DNA of 64,000 nucleotides from Alisma plantago-aquatica. Taxonomy: Eukaryota > Streptophyta > Magnoliopsida > Alismatales > Alismataceae. This document shows positions 19,814 through 31,074 of this stretch, piece after piece. Position numbers and translations under genes: made by a program. Numbering within the stretch: position 1 is the first letter of the stretch; every line of letters begins with the position of its first letter. A model generated the notes under the pieces. It had not been told where the DNA came from. It searched no databases and saw only the letters and a list, made by a program, of their open reading frames with translations. The stretch is taken from positions 117,639,267-117,703,266 of the forward strand of contig OY856411.1 in assembly GCA_963693085.1 (NCBI GenBank), read 5' to 3'.

Positions 19814-21664
19814 CTATGGCTCAGGTGTGTTTTCTGCTTCTGTAACAATAGGTTCTTCTGAACTTGCTTTGTCAGTCTTATCAGCGGTTGGTGGTTCTTT
19901 CGGTTGAGATTCATGTACTGTAGAGTCTTGGGCAGTCACAAAGTCATCATTGTCTGTAACTACCACTAGTGTCTTGACAGGAGGATTAGAATAGTCTTTT
20001 CCAGACCTGGTAGTGACAACCTTCAATTGCTCTGGATGTTTAGGATTGTTCTCTGGTTGGCCAGCGAAAGATCCAGAAGGTGGCTTGAGGCTAGACGACA
20101 GTTGAGCTAGTTGAGATTCAATAGCCTTCTGATGGTCTTGCTGGTTTGCTATCATAGTCTGCTACGACTGCAACATCTTCTCAATGACTGAGAGTTTGTC
20201 ATCAGGAGAGATGGGACTGGCTTGCTATCCTTGTTGTTGATATGGGACTTGGTTGGGATTTTGGAAATGAGAATTGTTTTGATAATTGTTGTAGTTTCTA
20301 TTCTAGAAGCTACCTCTAAAATTCCCTTGATTCCTGAAATTTTGTTGTTGGCTATACTAGAATCCTGGCGGGCCTTGTTGTTGATTATTTGAACCAAGTT
20401 GTCACGAGTTTTCCGCTCCTGAAGGATTTCCATATTGAAAACCTGGATGGTTCCTGTTCCGATTCAGATTATAATACCCCAGTCCAGGGATAGTGTTGAC
20501 AACATTCAGATTTTCCATTTGACCATTATCTCCTTGGGCAGAAGTATTACCCAGAATAACATCATAGAGGATATTACATGCTAGCGTATAATGATCAATG
20601 CCTTTACATGCTTCACAGAATAGTGAAGCTGACTTGACTTGTTCTTGTTGTCGAGAGGGTGAACGTCTTCTTTCATAGGCAGTAAAAGATGATTCAAGTT
20701 GGTCTTTCTTGGCAACTAGAAGCTTAAGAGACTCGGAAATAGACTTGTACTCAGGAGTAGCTTCTGCCATAGCAACCTTCAACACTCCTTTACTTACGGG
20801 TCTACCCCAGTTGGCTTGATTTTCAGCTCCAAGGGTGACAACCTTCCATGCGCTATCATAGCTTTGACACATGAAGTTTCCCCCAGACGAGGAGTCTAAG
20901 AACTTCTTAATATCATCATCCACACCCCTATAAAAGATTTCAATGAGTTGATTCTTAGGAATGCCATGGTGTGGACACTTGCATAGGAGCTCTTTGTATC
21001 TTTCCCATGCTTTTGCAAAGGTTTCACCAGGGACCTGAGTAAATTGTTTTATTCGGCCCCAGATTTCATAGGTGAGAGAAGGAGGATAGAATTTTTCTAG
21101 GAAGACATTTTGAAGTTGCTCCCAAGTGGTGATGGGTTCACATTGCAAGGAGTTATACCAACTCATGGCTCTATCGGCAAGAGAATATTTAAAGAGACAG
21201 AGTCTGATGGCATCATCTGTGACTCCATTTTGCTTTGTCGTAGCACATAGCTCTATAAACCTCAGGAGATGTTCCTGACTATCTTCTCCTTTCTTACCAT
21301 AGAATGGGATATTTTGAAGCAAGGTGATCCAATGTGCCCTGATCTCAAAATTTGGAGCGTTGATGGGAGGAGTTTGTACTGGGTGATGAACGTCAACAAC
21401 TTTTCAGATTGAGAATTCTCTAAGGTCTTTTTGTAACTCAGCTTGTTGAGCTGTTGCTTGAGCTGCTTGGATTTCTTCTTGAACTTCATCTCGGGCTTCT
21501 TGAATAAGACTTTCTCTTTGTGCATTAAGGGCTTGAGCTACCCTTCGGGAAATTTCCTCCTCTTATGCCATTCTATCTTGGTTCTCTCTACTCTGACGAC
21601 GAAAGGTTCTTTCTATCTTAGGGTCAAAGCTAACAGCAAGGCCGGAATTGTTCGAGCAGTGCAT
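19814..21664 (-). pseudogene. gag: Element A gag and gag-protease linker
   Basis: An ATG at 21664 (MHCSNNSG) starts a frame with a predicted helical N-terminus (EEEISRRVAQALNAQRESL), interrupted by TAA at 21563-21565 and TGA at 21404-21406. The gag core follows at 21322-20402 (FIELCATTKQNGV; AMSWYNSL; FTQVPGETFAKAWERYKELLCKC), with a CCHC knuckle (CEACKGIDHYTLAC) near 20610. A Gln/Asn-rich stretch with stops lies at ~20400-20160, then a charged linker (20155-19814) containing the VVTTRSGKDY motif that usually precedes the protease in Athila-type elements. Gag forms the particle and binds element RNA. Confidence 0.9.
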
Positions 21665-21821
21665 GTACTAGTCTTTGAGGGTACCTAGGATGGAAAGGTC
21701 TTTCGGGAGTAAGATGGGTGGAGTAGAAATAGATTGAAGAAGATGATCAATAGTATCAAAAGTAAAAGTAAAATCCTAGATTAGTCTCAATAGAACAAGA
21801 TTTAACTAGATGATTTCGTTG

Positions 21822-21839
21822 CCCCCGGCAACGGCGCCA
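21822..21839 (-). other. Primer-binding site of element A (Asp-tRNA type)
   Basis: The minus strand reads TGGCGCCGTTGCCGGGGG five bases after the 5' LTR end. This is the site typical of Athila/Tat elements and fixes the orientation of element A. Confidence 0.92.
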
Positions 21840-23112
21840 AAATTTGACGTGGATATTACTGCACTAACAAACTCACCCATGGCTGAAATCCCTGAGTTTT
21901 TAACCAAAATCTTGTGCAATAATACCACCAGCAAGTGGACGTGTCTTATCGCAGTATAGTTGAGGATCGAATCCTAAGGGACAATGTTTTTAAGAATCTT
22001 TTACTAGTTGAATCTAGTTGAATCAAGACTAGTATTTAGAACAGAGGTTGGTTTGAGTTTAATTAAACTAAATGTGAGGCAAGTAAAGGGCAGGATTAAA
22101 AGTTGATTAAAGATTAATGATGGGAATCACTGGGGTGGCCTCGGGTTACACCACCACAACTCATGCAAACATATCTTTTCACAAACATCCATGCAAGATC
22201 TAACTATCCAAATAGAGCTGTTGCAAACCCTCCGTTAGGATGTTTAGGTTCGTGTAAGCATCACCTTAGGCATCAAATTTCTCATCACCATCTGGCTCCA
22301 AATATACAAATATCCAACTGAAGTTACGGGCCCCCCATACGGGCGTTAGGCACACAAGCGTCACTGTGGGCTAGATGGCTCGTCCCCTCACGGATCATAC
22401 ACTTACAACCTCAGGGAATTCCATCCAATTTCTCATCAGGGAGTCAACCGCGTTAATCGACATTCAAATCCTACATATTGAAGTTCTCACAACATAGGAA
22501 CGAATAAGATAAATGCAAGCAGGTGATCAATCCACAAGCACACATCGACGATTAACAACGAAATGAAAAGTTATATACATGCCATGAAATGTTTAATGAA
22601 AAGACATATAAGCATGGGCAGCGGGGCTAGTCCCTGCACCACAACAAAAGGAAACTACTCACTCATGGTGAGAGAAACAAGAAGAACAAAAGAGAGTGAA
22701 GATTCCGCCATAAGCATGGTGAAGAAAATGACTACAGCTCGGTGGAGAAATGGTCTTCTACACAACGTCAGGGCAGATCTGGACGAGGAGGGAAGAACAC
22801 CATGACAGACGGGGCAAATCTTCTCTCTCCACCTTCTCTCTCTTCTCGTAGTCCTTGCTCGCAATAGGAGGAGCAACTCGTGGATGTGATGGCGGCATAG
22901 GCACAACGTAGATGATGAAGACGGCTGCAGATCTGGGTTTCCACCTTAGATCTGGATGAACGGGTTGGATGGAGCGGATAGATGGATTCACTAGGGGTCG
23001 AACGCTTCTTGGGCACAGCCTGGCTGTGGAGGAGACCGTCTCCTTAGGCTGTGGATAGACTGACATCCTATCGACGTCTAGAGATGGTGCCTTGAATGGC
23101 TGGGGTAGGGTC

Positions 23113-23121
23113 CTATTTATA
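23113..23121 (-). promoter_or_regulatory. Putative TATA box of element A, right LTR
   Basis: TATAAATAG on the minus strand, in the same context as 2045-2037. Confidence 0.6.
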
Positions 23122-23129
23122 GGCTGGCT

Positions 23130-24170
23130 GGGTTGGACCGGTGCCACGGTCGTGGCCTTTACAGACCACAGTCATGGTCTGTTTTGTACTGAGGTCGCGG
23201 TTGTTTTTCACCCTTGGTCGCGGTCTCTTCTTTATCCTGGCCGTAGTTCTCTATTCTTGGCTTGGGATGACTTGGTACCGCAATTGGAGCTTGGACAACA
23301 GAGGGATGGTGATGACCGTGAGCTAGAGATAGGGCAGCGTTGTTCGCTGTTGGGGCTATGATGAAGGGTAGCAGGAGATGTCGCGGTCGCGGTTACTCAG
23401 ACCACGATCGTAGTATCTGCTGGAGTGCTGGTCACAGTTTGTTGCGATGAAACTACGGTCGCGGTGTAGAAGGGAAGACCGCGGTCACGGTATGGGGGGG
23501 CAGATCTGCGGGCAGTAGGGAGGAGGTTGCAGGCGCCGACATGAAGCAGGTGTTGAAGACGCGAGGTGAAGGGACAACAGTGGATTGGGGTGAGATGTTG
23601 TTGATCAGAAGAAGTCTATCGTGGGTCACAGTTTTGTGGCCATAGGAATCGTGATCGTGGTTTGACATATCGCGGTCGTGGTGTTGGAGCCGCCGGTGTG
23701 TGAGTGGCGGATTATGGTTTCTGGGAGTGATGTGCCCGCGATTATCTATTAGCAAATTTGCGGTTTGTGAGTGGTGGGATAGAGGGAACCGCGGTCGTGG
23801 ATAATTGAAGCCACGATCGCGGTTCTGTGGTGGAGGAAGTAGGTCACGATTATGTGGTGCAGGCGCTGCTAGAGCTAGTCGTGGAGCGGTGAGGAAGGGA
23901 ACATCTATTGACCGTGGTGGAGAAGAGAGGTCGCGGTGTTGGTGGAGAGGAAGAGCGCGACTAGGAGCAGATGGATGGAGGACAGGTGGACCACAGTTGG
24001 AGAGGGAAGGTCGCGGTGTCGGCGGAGGATAGAACCGCAGGTGGAAGAAGAGCGGAGAATCGCGGTCGTGGTAAGCAGGTGGTACGCGGACGTGGGCTAA
24101 GCAGAGGGAGAGGGAACCACATGTGAAGATGCAGATGTCACGACCTGACCAGGAGGGGTTGCAGTTGTAG
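23130..24170 (-). promoter_or_regulatory. Array of short CGGTCG dyads in element A U3 (right LTR)
   Basis: Counterpart of 2046-3080, with copies such as CCACGGTCGTGGC (~23142), GTCGCGGTCGCGGT (~23380), ACGGTCGCGGT (~23455) and ACCGCGGTCGTGG (~23789). Individual copies differ between the two LTRs, mainly by C/T and G/A changes. Confidence 0.5.
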
Positions 24171-24411
24171 GGTTTAGCTCCTATGACTTGAATAAAGAAG
24201 AAAGGGCCACGATGGTGAATGGGCCTTGGAGATAAGGCCCATGTGCTCCAATTCAACTTGCAAATAGATGCAAAATTCGATTAAAAATTGGGATAAATTT
24301 GATTAAGTGCAATCAATGCGCATATTAGAAGATAAAGCCAATAAACACGAAAATACTAAGAAAAACTGGGCCCAACATGGCGACTGAACACGGATGAATA
24401 TGCATTCATCA

Positions 24412-25096
24412 GCAAGAAACACACCCACCTACCCTAGGTTTGACCTAATTTGAGGATCTATAGAAGATTCACTTCATAGTTTCCTAGCCGGCTACTTGTT
24501 GAACCCAGGGCTATACATATGGCCTATTCATCCAATGCTAGTGCAACCCAATGATCATGAGACCCCGTCGAACTGATGGTTTCAAAACTGGGCTCCAATT
24601 CGACCACCTGGTCTCTGTTCTTCCCTCTTTTTCTTCTCTAACCCACTGGAGAGATCCCTTCTCGTCCTTCCAATATGAGCTGCCTCTGAAGGAGTTGAGG
24701 GTGTGTGTGAGTTCGATGAGGTCCACCGAGGGACCCAACACCTTTAGATGACTCTCTGATGCCCTATAGCTCCAAGTCAAACTCTGGGTTGACCGCGGCC
24801 TGGAGCCATGGAGCATTGGCTCACAGGATCGAGAGAAGGAAGACGTGATAGTGTCAAATGATAGAATTATCCCTCAGTGCGTGCTCAGGACCAAGGGGTA
24901 GCATTTTCCTTTCATGATGTTCAAGAGAACCACTCGCAAGGAGCACAGAGCCAAGATGGCCACGGGCCATTAGTCAGAGCCAGCCCACATGGCAAAAATG
25001 AGATAGTGTAATTTTTGCTGACATGTCAGTTTCCTATTGGTCCAAGTAAGTTTTTCTGATGCAAATCATAGTAATTAGTAGGATGGTCCAATGATA

Positions 25097-25147
<51 letters not shown>

Positions 25148-26678
25148 AATTAATCAGGAGAATGCAAGGAATCCACTAAAAATATTATTGAAGCCTGAAT
25201 ATGTTCATAATTCAAAAAAGTATATAAAGTTGTTACCTTTAATGCTTTTATGAAGAAGAAACCCTAATTTTAATGTTAATAAAGATTGAGTAAGTGTTAT
25301 GCACTTTTTAAGAGGATATTAACTTGTTGTTAATAAAAAGAATGTTTTGAATCTAAAAAGATGGTTTATGTGTTTAATTGGCTAATTTAGGGTTTCATAT
25401 GTATAAAGTGTACTAATGGGCTTAGAAACCCTAATCTAGGTGTTTATGACTTTTAATGAGTCATATTAAAAAATTCCTATGTATGAGATGAAGTTCAGTT
25501 GATCCTAAGACAAATTAAGAATAAAGGAACTTGAATATAGATAATTTGAGTAATTAGGGTTTTGAACATAGAAATTGTTGTTTTAAGGTTTAGTTGACCT
25601 AAAAAGGCAAAGTTGAGAAATATATTTAAAGAACTCTAAGGAAACCCAAATTCAACTTAGAAAACCCTAGGAGGGATTACCAAGTCAATAAAGTGAGTTT
25701 ATGATGAGTATGTAGTAATTAGGTTATACATGATTTTTAAGATTTTATTGTGCTAGGGTGATTGGCTTGATTGGTTGCTTGGATTACCTGATTGGATTAG
25801 ACTTTACTTATTTCCTTTGAGATCTCCAAATCAGGTATGTGGTTATTTTATGATTACTCACTTTATTTTCACGACAATTTCTGAGTTGTCATCGATTGCG
25901 TGTGAAAATAACTGCTTGGATGACTTTTTTTTCTGCAATCAATAAAGTAAATATGATTGTCACAAAGAAATTATATATATGACTTGGGTGACCGGACCAC
26001 ACCTTATCATGCCTCGAGAGTTTACCATGTCACCCAGGGTGGGTTCTCTCTACCATCAAAAAAAAATTATATATATGACTTGCCCTAACCTACATACCAC
26101 CTCTGGATGTAAGATTTGAGAGGACCAAGCCCTAGAGGGAAGGCCATAGGTGGTCAAGCCCCTGAGAGAAGACCACAGGGCACCCAGAGAGGTGACCCAT
26201 AAGGTACCAAACTCAGGATGGAGAAGGTAGCTTACAGTCCCTTGCAAGGACTAAACCCTAAGAGAGGGTATCCCAGAGGATAAGTAAAAATTATTGGGAA
26301 GTTATAATTAGGTTGTTATGAAATATGTGCATGTTATTGGTTGTCACTATATACCAATATATTCTTTATACTAATTTTGTTTGTCGGCATTTTAGGAATA
26401 ATTGAAAGAGGACAAACAATAAGGTGATATTTGAATAATAGAGCTAATCAAAGAAAGGAGGATTTTGTTAGATAGAAATCTACATTGGGTAAAATACCAA
26501 GTCCTATTTGTTAAAGGTGTGTGAAAAGTAAATTTTTATCCTACTTTAAGCTTATACTTTGGTAGAATTTATTAATTATTTTTTATTATTTATAAAATCA
26601 TTGATCCTATTTTGGGATAATGGTTGTGGCTTCTTGGTCTTCTTTAATTGGAGGTTATCGAAGAGTGGGGTCATTACA
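24412..26678 (+). repeat. Element C 5' LTR, second part
   Basis: Resumes the sequence broken at 751 and is collinear with 54290-56838. The TATA-like stretch of the 3' LTR (CTATATATATGG, ~54398) reads CTATACATATGG here (~24511). Ends GGGGTCATTACA at 26678. No gene is apparent. Confidence 0.9.
25099..25144. repeat. (AT)n microsatellite inside the C LTR
   Basis: About 23 AT units. The other C LTR has only ATTATATATG at this point, so the expansion happened after insertion. Confidence 0.95.
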
Positions 26679-26679
26679 A

Positions 26680-26693
26680 TTGATATCAGAATA
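26680..26693 (+). other. Decayed primer-binding site of element C
   Basis: TTGATATCAGAATA directly after the LTR aligns with TTGGTATCAGAGCC in element D, with a few substitutions. Confidence 0.6.
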
Positions 26694-26728
26694 TAGTTTT
26701 CCATTTAATCTCTAATAATTATTAAATT

Positions 26729-26847
26729 GAGTTAATTTTATATATAGACATGACGTTTTCTTAACCTAACAAATATAACTTAACATTGTAAAAATTACAT
26801 GTCTATCATAAGTTAGTAATACCCTTTTCATTTCTATCACAACTAAA
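26729..26847 (+). repeat. Left terminal inverted repeat of the Mutator-like element
   Basis: Starts GAGTTAATTTTATATATAG; the right end read in reverse starts GGGTCAATTTCACAAAAAG. 16 of the first 22 bases agree and most differences are T against C. Further blocks match inside, for example AAAAATTACAT and TTTCATTTCT. Confidence 0.8.
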
Positions 26848-27476
26848 ACTTTGTTAATAGTCATCTTGTTACCTTTCCGGAAGCGCATCCCAACTACTGA
26901 TCACTTCCTTAATTTCAAATCTAGTCATTCGAGCCTTTTTGCACCTCTGGCTATTCACGATGAGGCAACAACTAGGCAGGTGATCGCACTGTCAGAAATT
27001 TTCAAAAAAGCCTCACTCTCAATCTCCTCTCTGTGTTTCTGGCATGCCCCTCCATATCATCGCAATCCTTCTTACCTTTGGTCTAAGGGTCACAACAATA
27101 GGTGAGGAGTCTCACGATTTAAGTGCCCACTATGCGAGAAAAGTGAATACAGTTGCCCGATGCCGAATGATGTTGGTTCTGGCTTGACTGAGGAGCCCCA
27201 TCTCTGGTTCTAGAGTTTTGAAGATGGTCACAACTGGTATATGTGGTTGAGTTTTGGTCCATACCTAGGTATACAAAAATTTACACGCTAGGAAGAGGTT
27301 GCTTAATCATGTAGAGCAAGTTCATTAATTAACTTTATGGGGGTAAGCAATGTTGACTACAGTCTGAAATGTAGTCTGCTTTCTTCCCGTTGGTTCCTGG
27401 ATGCCCCTTCCTTACTGCATTAACTCTCTCCAGTTTGCTACTATTACTGAGATGTTGCGGCTACTGGTGACATTAG
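26848..27476 (+). other. Interior of the Mutator-like element, left part
   Basis: An 84-codon frame (26851-27105) and several shorter ones are present, but none has a motif I recognise. A captured host fragment is possible and cannot be judged by eye. The last five bases, ATTAG, are the target duplication of B2. Confidence 0.45.
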
Positions 27477-27835
27477 TGTTGACTCAAGGTCAATTAGGTC
27501 AATGTTGACTCACGTCTAAATTGACTAAACCCGTGTTTTGATGATGACTAACCATTCCACATATTGGTGTCTAATGCTTCTACTTGAGTGATTTCAGATT
27601 AGGTATAGACACACTCCAATTGCCCTAACTTGCGCATCTCAAATTGGAGAAAAGACAAGTCAAAGTCATACAAGTGCACATTTTTGTAATATGATGTATA
27701 TCCATTAGAATCATGTTGTAAATCACTTGTAATGATTGTATGACTTGTAATTAAGCTTAGAAAAATATCAGGAACACTTAGATCGAATTTTAGAGCACTT
27801 TTAATGCAACTTTGAAAATCAATTACAGGCACTTG

Positions 27836-28062
27836 TTCGGTCGAGTTTCCCACCCTGAAACTCGACCGATCAACCTTGTTCGATTTTCTGAAGATTGCAT
27901 CGGTCGAGTTGTGCAATCACAAAACTCGACCGATTGGGTAGTAGGCCAGTTCCAGTTGGAATGGTCGGTCGAGTTTCCTCAGAACAAACTCGACCGATCA
28001 TTTCAATATCAGGCTGCCTGCTACTTGATCTGTCGAGTTACACATATAGAAACTCGACCGAA
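27836..28062 (+). promoter_or_regulatory. Four-hairpin array in U3 of element B2 (5' LTR)
   Basis: Hairpins begin at 27836, ~27898, ~27962 and ~28026. The first (TTCGGTCGAGTTTC / GAAACTCGACCGATC) and second (ATCGGTCGAGTT / AACTCGACCGAT) are nearly perfect. Order and spacing agree with element B although the flanking LTR sequence has diverged. Confidence 0.75.
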
Positions 28063-28199
28063 TGCACTGTACGGAAAAGTGCAGAAAAGTGTTTCTAGCT
28101 GTTGTGGAGTTGCAACAAGTGAAAATAGATCTGTTGCAAGCCAAAAAATGGCTTGTTTTCGTTCACAAGTGTTCCCAAAGGCTAAGAGGCATCCCCAGC

Positions 28200-28208
28200 T
28201 ATAAATAG
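28200..28208 (+). promoter_or_regulatory. Putative TATA box of element B2, 5' LTR
   Basis: TATAAATAG in CAGCTATAAATAGGACCCC. Confidence 0.7.
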
Positions 28209-28523
28209 GACCCCTTGGGCTTCATTCCAAGGTTGAGCATTCATTGCAAACTCTTTGTGAGGTTCCTATTCTATAGTTGATTGCTTCCTACAGCCTCCTC
28301 TCTCTCTCTAAGCTTAATCACTTTCTACATCCATTAGAGTGAGTAGGAAATTTGTAAGACAGCTAGTCCTATTTGTATATCTTGTGAGGCTCTCACTTCC
28401 ACCACCTCCCCATATCTCATTTGCTATCTTGAAGATGAAGGTTCTCTCTCTTGTCCAAGAGAGGTGAAGAATAACAAGGGAAGGAGTCCCTTGGTGAAGA
28501 TCAAGGCAGAAGACTTGGAGCTA

Positions 28524-28770
28524 GAGTGGGTAAGCCCTTGGAGAAGGCAAAAGACTCAAGCTCAAGTAGGTAAGACCTTGGTGGAAAGCTTCTCCGAGTG
28601 AAGGTGAAGTCAAAGGCAGAAGATCCAAGAAGAGTGGGTAATTCCTACAAGGCCGAAGACTTGTGCAAGAGTGGGTAAGTCCTTGGAGAAGGCCGAAGAC
28701 TCTTGCAAAGTGGGTAAGTCCTTGGTAAGGTTGAAGACTCTTTGTATTGGATAGGTAAGTCCTTTGTTGG
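28524..28770 (+). repeat. Tandem leader repeats with six GGTAAG motifs (element B2)
   Basis: A unit of ~40 bases, of the type GTGGGTAAGTCCTTGGAGAAGG followed by CCGAAGACTCTTGCAAA, recurs with variation. GGTAAG is at 28529, 28569, 28674, 28712, 28724 and 28753; several extend to GGTAAGT, the plant splice-donor consensus. It lies downstream of the TATA box, in the transcribed leader. Confidence 0.7.
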
Positions 28771-29081
28771 TCATGTATTGTAAGTCTTATAAGTGAATAT
28801 AAGAGTGCAATTGTTGGAAGTCCTAGAGGTTGACCTCTCTAGGCAAGTGGACTGACATACTTCTAGTTTGAAGTGTGGAACCACTCTAAATAGCTTGTCT
28901 AATTGGTGCATGTTCAATCTCTCTTATCCTTTCTATGCATGATTTAGTTGCACTCAAATTGCCTATTTAGCAACCTTATCTTGTCATATATTTTGAAGGT
29001 TTAATGAGTTTTGTTTAAGTGCTTTCAGCTCTATTCACCCCCCCTCTAGAGCATCTAATCACCCATCTAGGATCCAACAAG

Positions 29082-29096
29082 TGGTATCAGAGCGGG
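29082..29096 (+). other. Primer-binding site of element B2 (initiator Met-tRNA type)
   Basis: TGGTATCAGAGCGGG two bases after the LTR; its first 12 bases match the usual copia site. Confidence 0.93.
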
Positions 29097-29130
29097 TCTT
29101 CTCCTAGCATACTTCTACAAGTAGGAGAAG

Positions 29131-31044
29131 ATGGGTGACTTCCTAGGAGGGAGACTTTCGACCAGCCTTCCAATCTTCGATGGGAGCAACTTCCTCTATT
29201 GGAGAAGAAGACTTCAATTCTTCATCCAAGGATCAAGTCTCGAGATGTGGAAAATGGTGGACAACCCATACATTCTACCAAAGACAAACATTGAAGAATG
29301 GGATGAAGCCACCTTGATGAAAGCAACCTTGAATGCTAGAGTCATGCACATCCTATATGCCTCCATGACCCCCACCGAGTTCAACAGGATTTCCTCTTGT
29401 GAGATGGCCTATGAGGTATGGAGAAAGCTTTGCATCACTTATGAAGGGACAGATCAAGTGAAGGAAAGCAAAGTCTACATGCTCAAAGGGTTGCTTGAGA
29501 ACTTCAAGATGGGAAAGGAGCAGAGCATAGCCAACATGTACTCAAGGCTCAACACCATCTTGAATGGTCTTGCTATTCTAGGACATCCTATGTCTAGTGG
29601 AGAGATCAACTCAACGATCCTTAGAACTCTCCCCAAGAGATGGGAATCCAAGGTGACTTCCATTGAAGAAGCAAGGTCTCTTAGGGATATTCCTATTGAA
29701 GAGCTCATTGGAAATCTACAAGCACATGAAGCCACACTAGACAAGAGGGAGGAATTAGAAAGACAAGAGGAGAAAGAACTCAAGAGAATGAAGAAGGCTG
29801 AAATCAAAGCTCAAATCAAGGCTATTGTTGGTCAAGCCTCTCCATTCTCTCAAGTTGAAGAAGATGCCATGTACTCCAAGGGTAGACTCTACAAAGGCAA
29901 GTCCTCCTCTATCCGGTGCTTCACATGTGGAAAGAAGGGTCACTACAAGGAAGATTGCCCACCAGGCAAAAAGACCCATCTTCACAAGAAGAAATGGCAA
30001 TCAAGCTCAAGTGGCTCCTCCAACTCAAGCTCAAGTGAAGATTCATGTGAAGGATCAAGCTCAAGCTCTAGTGATGAAGGAGAATGCCATTTTGCTCTTA
30101 TAGCATCAACAAGTGAAGACTCAAATGAGGTAAATCTAGACTCTTTAGATAAAGAATCTTTAATTGCTATTATTCATGATATATGTGCCTCTTATAAGTC
30201 TTCTAAAAAGAAAAAGAAAAAGCTTGCTAAAATTGTTGATAATTTGCATATAGAACTAGATGATCTTGAATATGCAAATTCTTGCTTTCTTATTGATAAA
30301 AATGATTGTCTTAGCCAAGTAGACTCTCTTAAACTTGAAAATGCTAGTTTACTTGATAAGATTAAATTTCTAGAAGCTCAACCTCTCATGCCTAGTTCTA
30401 ATGAAGATCATACTTTAATTGTTGATTCTCTCATGCATGAGCTTGATACTCTTAAAACTGAAAATGTAGAACTCAAGCTTATTGATGATGCTAGGAGAGA
30501 AGAAATATATTCTTATCAAAGATAATTAGTGGTGCTTAATTCTGAAAATGCCTCCTTGCTTGCTAAAATCAATGGGCATGAACCTTGTTCTAGTTATACA
30601 AATAGAGAGAATGATGTTGTTGCTCTTCATATTGATAGAGATTCTTATTTAACTAAAACTCTTTGCTTAGAAAATGATCTTTTGCATGCTAGAGATAATA
30701 TCAATAATTTGTCTTCTACTATTTCTTCTCTTAAGCATGATAATGATAGTTTGAGATCATCCTTGCAAAGATTCTTAGTTGGTAAAAAGAGTCTTAATGA
30801 CATCCTACACCATACTACTAAACAAATTGGTAGACATGGTTTAGGGTATGATAGTAGTCAAGGGAACAACAAAGATAAAGGACCTCCAATATTCCATGGA
30901 GAATCCTCTAGTTCCAAGACTATGGGAACATGCAACTATTGTAATGAAATTGGTCATTATTCTACTTGTTGTCCTTTAAGGAAAGCACCCAAGAGCAATA
31001 GGACTTGGGTTGCTAAACTAACCCCTCTGGACCCAAAAACATGA
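29131..31044 (+). pseudogene. gag: Element B2 gag, one premature stop
   Basis: The ATG at 29131 opens 465 codons to TAA at 30526-30528, then the same frame continues to TGA at 31042-31044, 637 codons in all. The N-terminus (TSLPIFDGSNFLYWRRRLQFF) parallels element B gag. A CCHC knuckle (CFTCGKKGHYKEDC) lies near 29918-29959, followed by Lys-rich and Ser-rich stretches and a coiled-coil tail (LKTENVELKLIDDARREE). A second knuckle-like group near the end reads CNYCNEIGHYSTCC. With only one stop it may have been intact when the element inserted. Gag could package this RNA while a related element supplies enzymes; that is inference. Confidence 0.92.
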
Positions 31045-31059
31045 TTGGGGACCATTTCA

Positions 31060-31074
31060 TCTTTCTTCCTATAG
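31060..31074 (+). promoter_or_regulatory. Splice-acceptor-like site after gag of element B2
   Basis: CATCTTTCTTCCTATAG followed by GTAA lies 16-30 bases after the gag stop, at the same place as in element B (9652-9666). The sequence between the gag stop and this tract differs between the two elements, so the tract stands out as conserved. Confidence 0.4.

Larger units (their letters stand above)
752..24411 (-). mobile_element. Element A: Athila-like Ty3/gypsy retrotransposon, disrupted
   Basis: A pair of ~2.57-kb LTRs, TG...CA on both sides, is flanked by GCAAG duplications (747-751 and 24412-24416). Reading on the minus strand the order is 5' LTR (24411-21845), Asp-tRNA-type primer-binding site, gag with a CCHC knuckle, aspartic protease, reverse transcriptase, RNase H and integrase, then ~1.6 kb without a clear gene and the 3' LTR. 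This is the gypsy order with Athila/Tat-type sequence. The element is split inside the integrase by copia element B. Excluding B it is about 12.5 kb. LTRs are ~92% identical over the first ~330 bases by eye. Numerous in-frame stops show it is dead. Confidence 0.93.
21845..24411 (-). repeat. Element A 5' LTR (right copy on + strand)
   Basis: 2567 bases matching 752-3335; ends CATTCATCA at 24411, followed by the GCAAG duplication. A 267-codon frame at 24256-23453 crosses U3 here but is broken in the other LTR. It is Pro/His/Arg-rich with repeated NRD/HRD because of the dyad repeats, so I do not call it a gene. Confidence 0.93.
27477..29079 (+). repeat. Element B2 5' LTR
   Basis: 1603 bases with the same order as element B LTR: AT-rich start, four hairpins, TATA box, purine-rich leader repeats, CCCCCCCTCTAGAGC near the end, GATCCAACA terminus. 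Confidence 0.95.

Noticed and set aside
23453..24256. 267-codon minus-strand frame in the LTR of element A as a possible gene
   Set aside because: It lies across the U3 dyad array, is Pro/His/Arg-rich with repeated NRD/HRD caused by those repeats, has no domain, and is broken in the other LTR.
26851..27105. 84-codon frame inside the Mutator-like element as captured host gene
   Set aside because: No recognisable domain and no evidence of splicing or conservation; noted only as interior sequence.
27836..28062. CRISPR-like array from regularly spaced repeats
   Set aside because: The repeats are inverted pairs inside a plant LTR, only four units with variable spacing, and the context is nuclear retrotransposon.
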